Positions 1-8,687 of a DNA stretch of 26,820 bases are shown in pieces. A program made the translations under genes and the position numbers. Below the pieces are notes generated by a model. It was not told the DNA's origin. It did not search any database and saw only the letters and a program-made list of their open reading frames with translations. The DNA is taken from positions 1 through 26,820 of the forward strand of contig LRSR01000465.1 of NCBI GenBank assembly GCA_001579985.1, in the 5' to 3' direction. The stretch comes from Hypsibius dujardini (lineage: Eukaryota > Tardigrada > Eutardigrada > Parachela > Hypsibiidae). Each line of letters begins with the position of its first letter. Position 1 is the stretch's first letter.

Positions 1-2
1 TG

Positions 3-57
<55 letters not shown>

Positions 58-116
58 ATCTGCCTGCCTATCTCCCCGTCTGTCTGTCTGTCTGTCTACC
101 TGCCCGTCTGTGTTTG
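1..116. repeat. (TGCC)n/(TGTC)n microsatellite in DDX52 intron
   Basis: There are about thirteen uninterrupted TGCC units, then mixed TGCC/TATC and TGTC units to about 116. The array runs off the left edge, so its full length is unknown. It lies 3' of the last visible DDX52 exon, most likely in an intron. Confidence 0.9.
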
Positions 117-220
117 TCTTTCTTTGCCTCCATATCACTTTGCTTACCAGCGAACTTGACCGACGGGATCTAAAATCAGATTACGTACGTACCTGCCGGC
201 TTTTCTGGTCTTCAGCTTAC

Positions 221-2673
221 CTCGGTGGCAAAAGTTGCACTGAAAAGCGCACGTCGAATGCCTGGATGGCTGCATGCTTTGTAGATAACTGCCAACTGAA
301 GTGCAAACAACATCCAGTGAATCCCAAATTTCCGATCAAATAGAAAAGCAGTACGGTACTAGTACCTGATCTCGAAAGCCGCCCTTGATGTGAGCCTCAA
401 ATAGCTTGTCAGACTCGTCGATGATCAACCACTCAGCTTGTTTTAGACTGGCTATAGACGTCTTGTCTTTCAAGAGGAATACCAATCGGTTCGGGGTAGT
501 GATCAGTACATCAAATTGAAGCGCTAGAGATGGCTTCGCTTTGAACTTCTTGATAACTTTCGGGACATCTTCCAGTAAGTGAGCGCGCAGGCCAATGCCG
601 GCACTGAGTCGTTCAAACTCAAAGAATGTCTGAAAATTGAAAGATAGTTCACTTACGGCTAGCTATAAGAAATTTTCAAATTAAAAAGCTGCACGTCTGC
701 CTTGTCTGTTTCTCTGTCCGTCTGTCTGTCTGTCTGTCTGTCTGTGCCTGTCTGTCTGCCCATGTGACTGCTTGCCTTTATATCTGTCTGTTCTCTCACT
801 TAATCTATTTGTGCCGGTCTATCAGCCTGCCTGTCTGGAGGTCTATTAGCCTGTTTCTTAATCTGTTCACTCATGTGCCTGCATACCTGGACCAATGTCC
901 GTCTATCTGACGCACCTGCTTTGCCAATTCCCGAGTGGGTGACACAATCACGGCACGATATCCGACGTCTTTCGGTTGTGCTAAGGTCTGGATAACAGGG
1001 ATGAGGAAGGCGGCAGTTTTGCCGGAACCGGTTGGAGCAGAGGCCAAAATTTCGCGCTTCTATTCAAGACGAAGGGATTATCTCAGGCCATGCGTCAGTA
1101 CCTGTAAACTGGGAATCCCCGTTAACGGCATTCACCTCGAGAAGTAGCGGGATGGCCTGCATCTGGATTGGTGTGGGTGCTTTATACCCCACCGATTCAA
1201 TGTTGGCCGCCAAACGTGAGTCGAGGTCATATCTGGCTATCAGATCTTCAAATGCGGAAACTGGCTGGCAGACATCCGTTCCTTCCACGTGAATACTCTT
1301 CTCATTTCGAAATCTGTTGATCTATAATTCAAATTAAATTAAAACTTCACTACTCGAGAAAACTATTTTACCGGAGGCTTTATCTTAAGTTCATACACAC
1401 GCCATTACTACACATGCCGTTTCAAATTTTGTGCCAGCTAATTGTTCAATTAATTTAAACACTAATATACAAAAGGATTAATACTAAGAATCAATTTAAC
1501 GGTTAAAGTTGCACTTTCAGAAATTATAAACGAAACAATCTATAATGTTACCCTCAGCTCAGATCTACGTTGGACCGATAGACCTTACAGTTTCAATCTC
1601 AGTAGTCTGATATATAAATTTATCAACTATAAAATGCAAAAGTCTAAAATTCAATTAGGTTTAAATAATGAAGGAAGTGTTTAAAGTTAACTGTTAAACT
1701 TAATTAGATAGATGTAACTAATTTAATTGTTACAATTAATTAACGAGCGATAACGAAAAATGGATGTTAAAACAACCATATAAAATGAGGAACAAAACCG
1801 CAAAGAAATCAATCAAGTGATAACCAAGGAATAAGATCAATCAACTGATCACTCTCACGGGGAGAAAGACACTCCCAGTCGCAAATTTCTTAACTGTCGT
1901 ATTCGTCCGTACCTCTTCCTGCTGAATCTGCGCCCTTCTCTGTGCCTCATTTCTCCTCTTATTCTTCTTTTTCGACTTGGGTTTTGGCTGAAAGGCCGCT
2001 CCGGAAAGCTCCGTTCCAGAGTAGAGTTGAATATTGCCTTGCCCGTCTTCGATATTGTCGCCATCGGCATCCGAATCATCTTCCCTGGCATTTTTGGTCG
2101 GATCATCATTTATAATGTCGAAAAAATGAGCGTCTTCATAATCGGAGTCCGGTTGAGAATCCGTGGCAGACTCGTCTAAAGCATAGAAAAGAAATTCAAA
2201 AAGACAATCAATCAATGAAGCGAGAGATTCATCCAGCAAATAATTAAAACCAAACAACAATCAACGCAATAACATAATGGTAAAGACTAAAAACCGATCA
2301 ATCAAGACAATCAATCAACAGACCACAAGTGATGGAAATGAATGAAGCGGCGTACCTTCTGCCATAGCATCTTCGTCTTCCGGTTCGACGCACATTTCGG
2401 GATCATTTTGAGACTTTTTCGTACCGACCAAACGGCTGAACTGCAATAAAACGTAATATCCCATCCATTTTGAAATCCTTCGGAGAATGAGAATGGCATA
2501 AAATGAAATTGGGAATGATTTCTGACCAGGTCGTCAAGTGTTTTGCCGGATTTGCCTGAAATTGCCTTACTCCGCAGCGGAGAAATGGCTGGATGTGTGC
2601 GTTTGGAATTTAACGGATTGGCAGCAGCCGAGCGAAGCTTTGTGCCAAATGTAAGGGCTTTGAAAACATCCAT
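221..2673 (-). CDS. DDX52: DEAD-box ATP-dependent RNA helicase, DDX52/Rok1-like (5' part, 7 exons)
   Basis: Exons (5' to 3'): 2673-2527, 2440-2356, 2175-1913, 1321-1136, 1059-916, 629-366 and 295-221. All join in frame with GT/AG sites, giving 388 residues; the helicase C-terminal domain lies beyond the left edge. The start ATG at 2673 has a good context (AAAATGG) and begins MDVFKAL, like vertebrate DDX52. Residues 50-165 are an acidic then Lys/Arg-rich N-terminal extension. The IHVEGTD motif near residues 175-181 and the Q motif [10 protein letters not shown] (about 214-223) follow. Walker A APTGSGKT is at 235-242, motif Ia SPTRELAKQ at 267-275, TTPNR at 319-323, motif II DESD at 346-349 and motif III SAT at 382-384. 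DESD instead of DEAD is usual in DDX52. The yeast homologue Rok1 acts in 18S rRNA processing and small-subunit assembly in the nucleolus; the same role here is inferred from family. Introns 6 and 7 hold CTGT/CTGCC microsatellites. Confidence 0.93.
695..764. repeat. (CTGT)n microsatellite in DDX52 intron
   Basis: CTGT units with single-base variants form a core at about 718-745, and looser CTGCC/CTGT-like sequence continues to about 905. It lies in the intron between the exons at 1059-916 and 629-366. Confidence 0.85.
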
Positions 2674-2859
2674 TTTCGAACAAAATTTAAGGAAAAAGAA
2701 AAATGCATGAAGCCATGTCGGTTGAGTTGAGTTACGGTATCTTCTCAGTCTGGACAATTCAACAAATTTAGGGAGTCGATTGATTGATTGTTTATCCGTT
2801 TGTTGTACAGGCCAGGTGTACACTGTGCAAGGCTACAAGCGGGCCTACAACGCATGTTA

Positions 2860-3067
2860 AGGCGCTGTTATAGTTTGGATTTGTGCGTGAGATTACAAGA
2901 TCGTGACGAAATAGTGACGCGTACAACGTGAGATACAACGCAAATCGCTTTCTGCGCGATCCGCTGCGCGTCTCACATGAGATACAACGCGAGAGAGCTA
3001 TGCGCACGCGGGCATGACGTCACGCACACTTCTCATGAGACAAAAGATCCAAACTATAAACGGCCCT
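2860..3067. mobile_element. Short inverted-repeat element (MITE-like), 3-bp TTA duplication
   Basis: The left end (from 2860) and the reverse complement of the right end (to 3067) both contain TATAGTTTGGAT, in a roughly 22-bp terminal inverted repeat starting AGG. Both ends are flanked by TTA (2857-2859 and 3068-3070). A TWA target duplication is characteristic of PIF/Harbinger elements, so this is probably a non-autonomous member. Inside, GAGATACAACGC occurs twice (2930-2941 and 2979-2990). No transposase is present. Confidence 0.6.
3015..3022. promoter_or_regulatory. CRE-like palindrome TGACGTCA
   Basis: This is a perfect 8-bp cAMP-response-element consensus near the right end of the inverted-repeat element, 342 bp upstream of the DDX52 start codon and about 690 bp upstream of the basic-protein start codon. 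The match is direct; any function as a CREB/ATF site is inference. Confidence 0.35.
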
Positions 3068-3390
3068 TTACTCAACACCAAGGTTGAGTGAGGCGGGCCG
3101 GATGTGACAGCTTAAGGTGAGCCACTAGGAGCAATATCTCATTAATTCGACTTCATTTTCAATCTACATACGGCTGAATTAAAGAGCGCCTTTATACTGC
3201 AGTAACTGTACCTTGTCCACACGCTAACAAGGAGCTTAAATTAGATAACTCTAGTTGAGGATAAATTAATAGTATCTTAGTTCGCAGCAGAGCAGATTGA
3301 TGGACGCGGTTTGAAAAAGGGGAGAACTTCTCCTGATGGTTAGTGTCCACCGCCCAGGCAGAAAACTTATTTAATTCTAATTATGAATGT

Positions 3391-3487
3391 ATGTGTTTGT
3401 TTGTCTGTTTGTTTGTCTGTCTGTCGGTCGGTCGGTCAGTTTGTCTGCCGGTCTGTCTCTCTGTCTGTCTGTCTGTCTGCATGCCTG
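3391..3487. repeat. (CTGT)n/(CGGT)n microsatellite
   Basis: TTTGTCTG units give way to CTGT, then CGGT/CGGTC, then CTGT again, ending about 3487. It lies upstream of the basic-protein gene and explains the Cys/Val/Ser-rich translations in this area. Confidence 0.85.
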
Positions 3488-3713
3488 ATTGTCCTTGAAC
3501 AAATGGAAAGCATACAAATGGACCCACTCCCCCTTGCCGATAAAATTGTTTCTAGGGAAACTTCTCGCGCTCTCTGGAGTTGCGAGTTCGCCATTCAGTC
3601 TTCCTTCTCTCAAACTCCCCCTCCTATTTACGTACCTGCTGTTTCGAGCTGTAGCCTCTTCAAGCGATAACTTCCGTGTCAAGATAAAGGAGCTAAACAT
3701 ACTCGCTCAAAAA

Positions 3714-4100
3714 ATGAACAACCGCAAGAAGGGATCGACCGTCTTAGCCGTGGCTGGATCTGGAGTCGGTTCCCGTCCCGCAGTAGGCTCAAACCGCAAG
3801 GCCCCCATTGCCGGGAAGAGCAACAACAAACGCAGTCGCTCGCCCTCGATGAAAAACCGGAAGTTTAAGTCTCGTAGACGTCCCGCTAGAGTCGCGAACA
3901 CCCACCAGCCGGAAGCTGGGAACGCAAAGGCTCCGGAGATAGGTGACACTGCCAGCACTCCCACAGTGGCGGTGGCCCTAGCAGCGGCTTCGAAGAAAGC
4001 TCCTCCCAATGGCAAGTCCCGAACTGGTCGGAAGGTCTCGAAGCGCGGCAAGGCCGCGCGTTGTGGAATCGCCAAGAAACGGGCTCTCCGACGTCGTTAG
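3714..4100 (+). CDS. Small Lys/Arg-rich basic protein (H1-tail or protamine-like), single exon
   Basis: The ORF encodes 128 residues, starting at the first in-frame ATG (3714; context AAAAATGA, A at -3) and ending in TAG at 4098-4100. The frame is open upstream to about 3489 but has no earlier ATG. About 35 residues are Lys or Arg (27%) and only three are acidic; Ala, Pro, Ser and Gly make up most of the rest. The ends are most basic: an RSRSPS motif near residue 41, SRRRP near 54, and an AKKRALRRR tail. There is one Cys, no signal peptide, no membrane segment and no winged-helix H1 domain, so it is probably disordered and binds nucleic acid. The composition fits a sperm nuclear basic protein, an H1-like tail or a ribosome-associated protein; I cannot choose. 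A candidate poly(A) signal AATAAA is at 4267-4272. Confidence 0.6.
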   Translation: MNNRKKGSTVLAVAGSGVGSRPAVGSNRKAPIAGKSNNKRSRSPSMKNRKFKSRRRPARVANTHQPEAGNAKAPEIGDTASTPTVAVALAAASKKAPPNGKSRTGRKVSKRGKAARCGIAKKRALRRR

Positions 4101-4266
4101 TTGCTGGTGCGCTTCTTATAGTTGGGAATGAATGAGTGGGTCGCGTGGCTTTTCAGTGCAGTTGATCTGTGAGCTGTTACAGCTTTATGCATGGAGTGGA
4201 ATTTTTTGGCATAGATTTTTTGCCGGGCTTCTATATATTCACACAATTGACGAGGACATAGGGAAA

Positions 4267-4272
4267 AATAAA
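4267..4272 (+). terminator. Candidate poly(A) signal AATAAA
   Basis: A canonical hexamer lies 167 nt past the stop of the basic-protein gene. In AT-rich DNA such hexamers also occur by chance. Confidence 0.35.
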
Positions 4273-5747
4273 AATGGTGATACATATATGGAACAACCGT
4301 TAAACAAGAATGGCGGTTGACGTGCAGTCGGAGGCAGGAGGAGCCTGGAGACATTTGCAGATCACAAATCAAATCACATCGATCAAACCTTATAGTACAT
4401 TCCATGCGTGTTTCAATCTCAGTGATCAGTCGCACGCAGGGATTATTTTAAGGGGATTTTTAACGTAACACAAACCCGGTCAGATTTTTTTAAAGCTCGT
4501 GCTGCGCGCGCTTGCCCTCGTTGAAACTTCTGTTGATCGAATCAAGCCATTTGCCTCGGTTATTGCAGCAGTGCTATGTATTACCGAGTGCGGTAGCTTG
4601 AATCGGGTTTACATTGGATTTGAGAGATCAGGTGTCCACAAGACTGCAGCGGCTTCAGTACTGCAGTGCATGTACCCTTTTCCCAAATAAATTTCAGGCT
4701 TTCTTTGACGTTAAAACTTTTAGTTGAAGATCCTGGGAACTGCAATAGGAATTTCAAAAAATGTGTAACATTAAGGCCATTCAATCTCACACGTTTTGCG
4801 TAATGTCACACACTAAAATAATTCCTGGTCGCACGTGTTTGAGCCAGGACTTGGACGGATAACAAAACAATAGTAAACCAAGAACATTAAACTAAAACCA
4901 TTAATGGTGCTAATTTTTCGGTTACCGTTACAAATCTGTAGTAAAGGGTGGGGAGTATATATGGTACGCTATTTTGTTGACGCTAAGACGAATGGGGTCG
5001 TCCGGTTAGAGCACTACGATATAAAAGCTAGGTGGCATATTATTCGGGGACCACATAAGCTTATTGAACTCAACCGCTTCTTGATTTCTAATTTTCCTCT
5101 AGATAATTTTATCCCGTAAGTGCGAGCATATTTTATAGATTATGCATCGTAATCAGTAGTTTCAGCCTATCGAAATATTTGATTACAAAAAAATAGCCTA
5201 ATTAATCTGTGACACATCGGTTTCTCTGCCAGCCTGTCCCTCTGTCTCTGTTTTTTTCTTTCTCACTGTCTGTTTCTCTTTCCCCCTGCCTCTCGATATG
5301 TCTCTCTGTCTATCCGTCTGTTTTTTTCGGCACTAGTCTGTCTTTTTGTCGATCTATTTTTCTGTCTGGCTGTTTATTTGTCTGCCTGTCGGCCTGCCTT
5401 GCTGAGCATTCTCAATGTAACATTTTACGGTCTGTTTATTGAGTCATTGTAGGGTCAGCTCTCCACTTGCCGGGTTCCGTTGATATCTTGTGGCACGAAC
5501 AATTTACACACCACAGGACAAGCGGTTCTCAGTCCATGGCAGCTGCTGCTGCTACTGTTCTACAGTTGGACTAGCCGCCTGTTGTCATGCCTCCAGCACC
5601 TCGCCCGCGTCCACTGCAGGAGTATACCTCATACTCCCGCCCAAATTCCTGCCTTCATCCAGGCATTGTGGCGAGTGACCGCGATGCTAAACTGTTCATC
5701 CACCATCGACCGTCTGCCATCGTAGCAGCAATGTTAGCGACACTGTC
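4273..5747. other. Intergenic spacer and probable 5' UTR of the lectin/Ly6 gene
   Basis: No gene is recognised in this region. A 52-codon ATG frame at 4961-5119 (starting MVRYFVDAKTNG) ends exactly at a perfect splice-donor sequence, GTAAGT (5116-5121), so it may be an orphan exon or an old insertion; I cannot assign it. A CTGT-rich microsatellite spans about 5215-5405. From about 5460 to 5747 GC content rises and two short ATG frames (5480-5725 as an open frame, and 5587-5775) precede or overlap the lectin/Ly6 start. They look like 5'-UTR sequence with upstream ORFs. Confidence 0.4.
5215..5405. repeat. Degenerate (CTGT)n/(CTCT)n microsatellite
   Basis: A pyrimidine-rich run of CTGT, CTCT and CTGCC units interrupted by T-tracts. 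It accounts for the Cys/Leu/Ser-rich open frame at 5209-5442. Confidence 0.8.
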
Positions 5748-8541
5748 ATGGACAGGATCGTCGTCCACGACCTAGCCTTCATCCTACTGCTCCTAGGTGA
5801 GACACTCACATTCATGCCCTTGACAGCACCAGCATCACCCCAATGTCCGTTTTTGCAAACCTTTGGTTTCATTCTGTTTAGGTCTTCCTCCTATTCATCT
5901 CACTACGGACGCTACCGAATACGACTACGACACCGATATGGTTGGCACTGATGATATTGGATCTTACCATACCAATCGGAAATGGCAGTTATACGGATAT
6001 GGTGCGCAACAGTTGACTGACAAGTCAGCTCAATTTGATGCACGAATCTTATGCAAGTTTGTATGGCTCTCTGTCTGCCTGTGTAGATATGTCCGACGAT
6101 CAGGCTAAGTGTCAATTTGGTCCCGGCTGGAGCAATCTGATGGGTGGCTGCTATTTGATCACCCATAAAGGCGTGGCATGGGGCAATGCCGCGGAGGTGT
6201 GCAGGAATCTCGATCCGCTGGCCGAATTCGGCACGCTGTGGACTATGGCAGACATGGTACTGCTCTTATTTTTAATTACTATTACTCAATTATTATAATA
6301 TCATTTCCCATTTTTCTCCTATTACGCTATACTTTCTTTTAAATTATTCATTCAATTTAAATATACAATTTTGAACTAAAAACTGGACGATTGATGTGGA
6401 GTTTTCTTTACGTGCTAATGTAATGCTAATGGATCATGTTATACTGCGTATGAATAAGTAATTTTTATTTTATTTGTTTCAATTTTTGGGCTTCGTCGCT
6501 AAGTGGACGACTGATTTATGGAATTGCATTTTCAATTCAGGACTTCGTTTCCCGTATGGCGCGTAGTCGTGGATTAGCCCACGTTTATCTCAACGGAAAA
6601 TTCGACCCGAAGACGGCTGATTTCCGATGGCATCTTAGAAGACCCGTTGTTCCAAGCTACACGTGAGTTCTTCATCACCAGTTTCACGTTTCACTCCCCC
6701 CCCCCGCGTGAATCTTTGTCAATGAATCGGTTTGTTGTATTGTGTGACTTCAGTCCCTGGGCCTCCGCTGAGCCACGCGCGAACACGACAGGACTGGGCA
6801 TAACGTTAGCCATCGATACAAAGACTTCTGTGCCAGGATACTTGGGAACGTCACTGATGGGCAGGCCTTTTCCAGCTCTCTGCAAGCGGCCTGCAAAGGG
6901 CTTCAGGAGGCGCTCATCGCGAGAAATCCTGCAGTACGTGAGCAGATGTGAGTACATACAGTGTATAGGCATCAAGTACGACAGTTTGACGAAAACAGAA
7001 GCCTGAAAATAGTGCTACAAGCTTCGAGATATATATGGACACATAGACAGGCAGATAAACATAGGGAAACAAACAGAGAGATAGACAAGTAGTAAGACAG
7101 ACAAACTGTCAAATAAGCAGTCAGAGACAGTCACAGCTGCCTTTTTAAATTTTTTCAGTATCTCGTGGGCCAAATGGTTGGCAGCTAACCAAGGGCAGAA
7201 GTAGTGGAGGTGGCAGGAGTGCAGGAGGATCTGGTAGCCGCGGTGGTCGCGGAAGTCGCAGTGGGTTTGTTGGACAGGAAACTCAGGGGTTCCGCTCAGC
7301 CGGTCCGCGCACAATCGGCAAACTCACATCAAACCAAAGCCGCGGTGGCTCACCCGCCGTCGCATTTGTGATAGGAACCAGTTCTACGGCAGAGCCGAGA
7401 ACACTTCCGCCTCCGATCTCGAAGGACAGAAATTTTCTTCAAAAAGCTGGCCATTTTGAGCCTGTCCTTCCTGGTAATTATGGCCGTGAGCGATGGATAA
7501 ATTGAGAAAGTGGGTTGATGCGGTTTATAGCTTTGCAGCGAGTAATCTGATTATGTTTCAGTGTCCTCGCTGAAAGCAAAAGATAGTCACAACCTTGAAG
7601 TGAGCGCAATCGAACCGGTGGACGTGGTGGACATTGTCAAAGCACGAGAAGATAAGCTCAACGAGATATACGGTCGCTCGGCGCTGCGATTGAAGGATTC
7701 CATGGCTTTCTATCCAGAGGACTATAGGTATCCCACAACCGATTACCAACGGATGGCACATGTCTTAACGACCGAACTGCTAGCGCAAAATCAGCGAGAG
7801 CAGAAAACGGATGCACCGTACGAGGTGTGTTTGCTGTTTGTTGTGGGCTCACAGTGTGATGTAAAACTTTTATTGATTTTTTTCTCTCTATATCAACCTA
7901 AGCGGTGCCCACCAGCCTACCTGCCTGTCTGCCTTGCGGGTGGCTGGCTGTCCGGCTGCCTGTCAATCTATCTGTATGCCTGTCGGTCCGCCTGCCTGTC
8001 AGCCTGGGTATATCTTGTGTATTTTTTTGCCTGCATAGTTTTATATCAAATTGTTTTTATATGACTGTGATGACTGATGAGTGTGTTTTTACAGGTAGCA
8101 AAAGTTTTGACCATGAAGCTCTTTGCCGAGGGCAGAGCCATTCAGTGTTTCTTCGGGGAGAAAGACGAAGCCATCGGAAATCGGCAGGTCGAATGCATCG
8201 CCACGGCCGGCGTGATCGACGCTTGTGTCAAGCAAGTTCTCCTTTCCGGTTCGTCCTACAGCACTATTTTCTCTTGAAGTTTGTGTGTTTTGTAATGGAC
8301 GTCGAATTAGTGATCTAGTATGATTTGACCTATGGTAGGGAAAATTATCCGGGGATGTGGTCTTCCTGGAACCGATCACCAGACCAAAAAAGAAGGCTGT
8401 GTCGGTACTCCCAATGGCGGAATCTGCTACTGCAAACGGGACAATTGTAACTCATCCCATCGGAACTCCTATATCTCTGCCTCTTTAACATTTTTCTTTA
8501 TTGGTCTTTCTGTCACCTACGGTAGACTCTTTATTCTTTAA
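5748..8541 (+). CDS. Secreted, GPI-anchored C-type-lectin-like / Ly6-domain fusion protein (9 exons)
   Basis: Exons: 5748-5796, 5882-6052, 6087-6256, 6541-6662, 6754-6947, 7159-7473, 7562-7824, 8095-8248 and 8339-8541. They sum to 1,641 nt, an intact frame of 546 residues. Residues 1-17 are a short signal peptide with a Leu-rich core. Residues 82-214 are a C-type-lectin-like domain with Cys at 82, 95, about 112 and 214, plus GW, GGCY and PW..AEP motifs. Residues 215-445 form a linker whose first part is rich in Gly, Ser and Arg. Residues 446-517 are a Ly6/uPAR/quiver-like three-finger domain with eight Cys, RGCG and a terminal CN. The last 23 residues are hydrophobic after Ser518-Ser519, as in a GPI-anchor signal. 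It should sit on the outer cell surface; ligand unknown. The intron after exon 2 is only 34 nt, with a GC donor. The start could lie further upstream, since the frame is open there. Two genes is the alternative, but all phases join and no second signal peptide precedes the Ly6 part. Confidence 0.8.
7035..7130. repeat. GACA-type microsatellite in intron 5 of the lectin/Ly6 gene
   Basis: Imperfect GACAGACA/GATAGACA units are present, the reverse-complement orientation of the CTGT arrays elsewhere in the window. Confidence 0.75.
7905..8015. repeat. CTGCC/CTGT microsatellite in intron 7 of the lectin/Ly6 gene
   Basis: Degenerate CTGCC and CTGT units lie between the exons ending at 7824 and starting at 8095. 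Exon 7 can be read through into this repeat for 80 codons, but splicing at GAG/GTGTGT (7824/7825) fits the next exon. Confidence 0.8.
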
Positions 8542-8636
8542 TTTTATTCTCATTGTTAAACGTTTTATATAGTATTCTGTTACTTTCTTAAGTAATTAAC
8601 AATAGCTGGTAAAATTGAAGCAGACATATTTTGAAA

Positions 8637-8663
8637 AATAAATTAGTATTATCATTATTTATT
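8637..8663. terminator. Overlapping poly(A) signals of two convergent genes
   Basis: AATAAA on the plus strand (8637-8642) lies 96 nt past the lectin/Ly6 stop. AATAAA on the minus strand (8663-8658) lies 25 nt past the stop of the RIIa gene. Plus-strand transcripts cleaved 10-30 nt downstream would end near the other gene's 3' end, so the 3' UTRs must nearly touch or overlap. Confidence 0.5.
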
Positions 8664-8687
8664 TGAAAAATGTTAAGTGTCCGGTTG

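Larger units (their letters stand above)
2674..3713. other. Divergent intergenic region with shared upstream space
   Basis: This stretch separates the minus-strand DDX52 start (2673) from the plus-strand basic-protein start (3714), so promoters for both should lie here. It holds a 208-bp inverted-repeat element with a CRE-type palindrome (2860-3067) and a CTGT microsatellite (about 3391-3487). I see no convincing TATA box and no coding exon. The open frames over 3377-3700 on both strands are translated repeats. Confidence 0.6.

Noticed and set aside
148-169. Possible 22-nt micro-exon of DDX52 between TTTTAG and GTAAGC
   Set aside because: The splice signals are good, but the encoded residues do not match the DDX52 sequence expected after the SAT motif; a chance pair is more likely.
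3377-3700. Open frames on both strands over the CTGT array (107 aa minus, 95 aa plus)
   Set aside because: They are translations of a tetranucleotide repeat (Cys/Val/Ser or Thr/Asp/Arg periodicity) with no domain.
7825-8064. Read-through of the lectin/Ly6 exon 7 into the following repeat (167-aa frame)
   Set aside because: The extension is translated microsatellite; splicing at 7824 leads in phase to the exon encoding the Ly6 domain.
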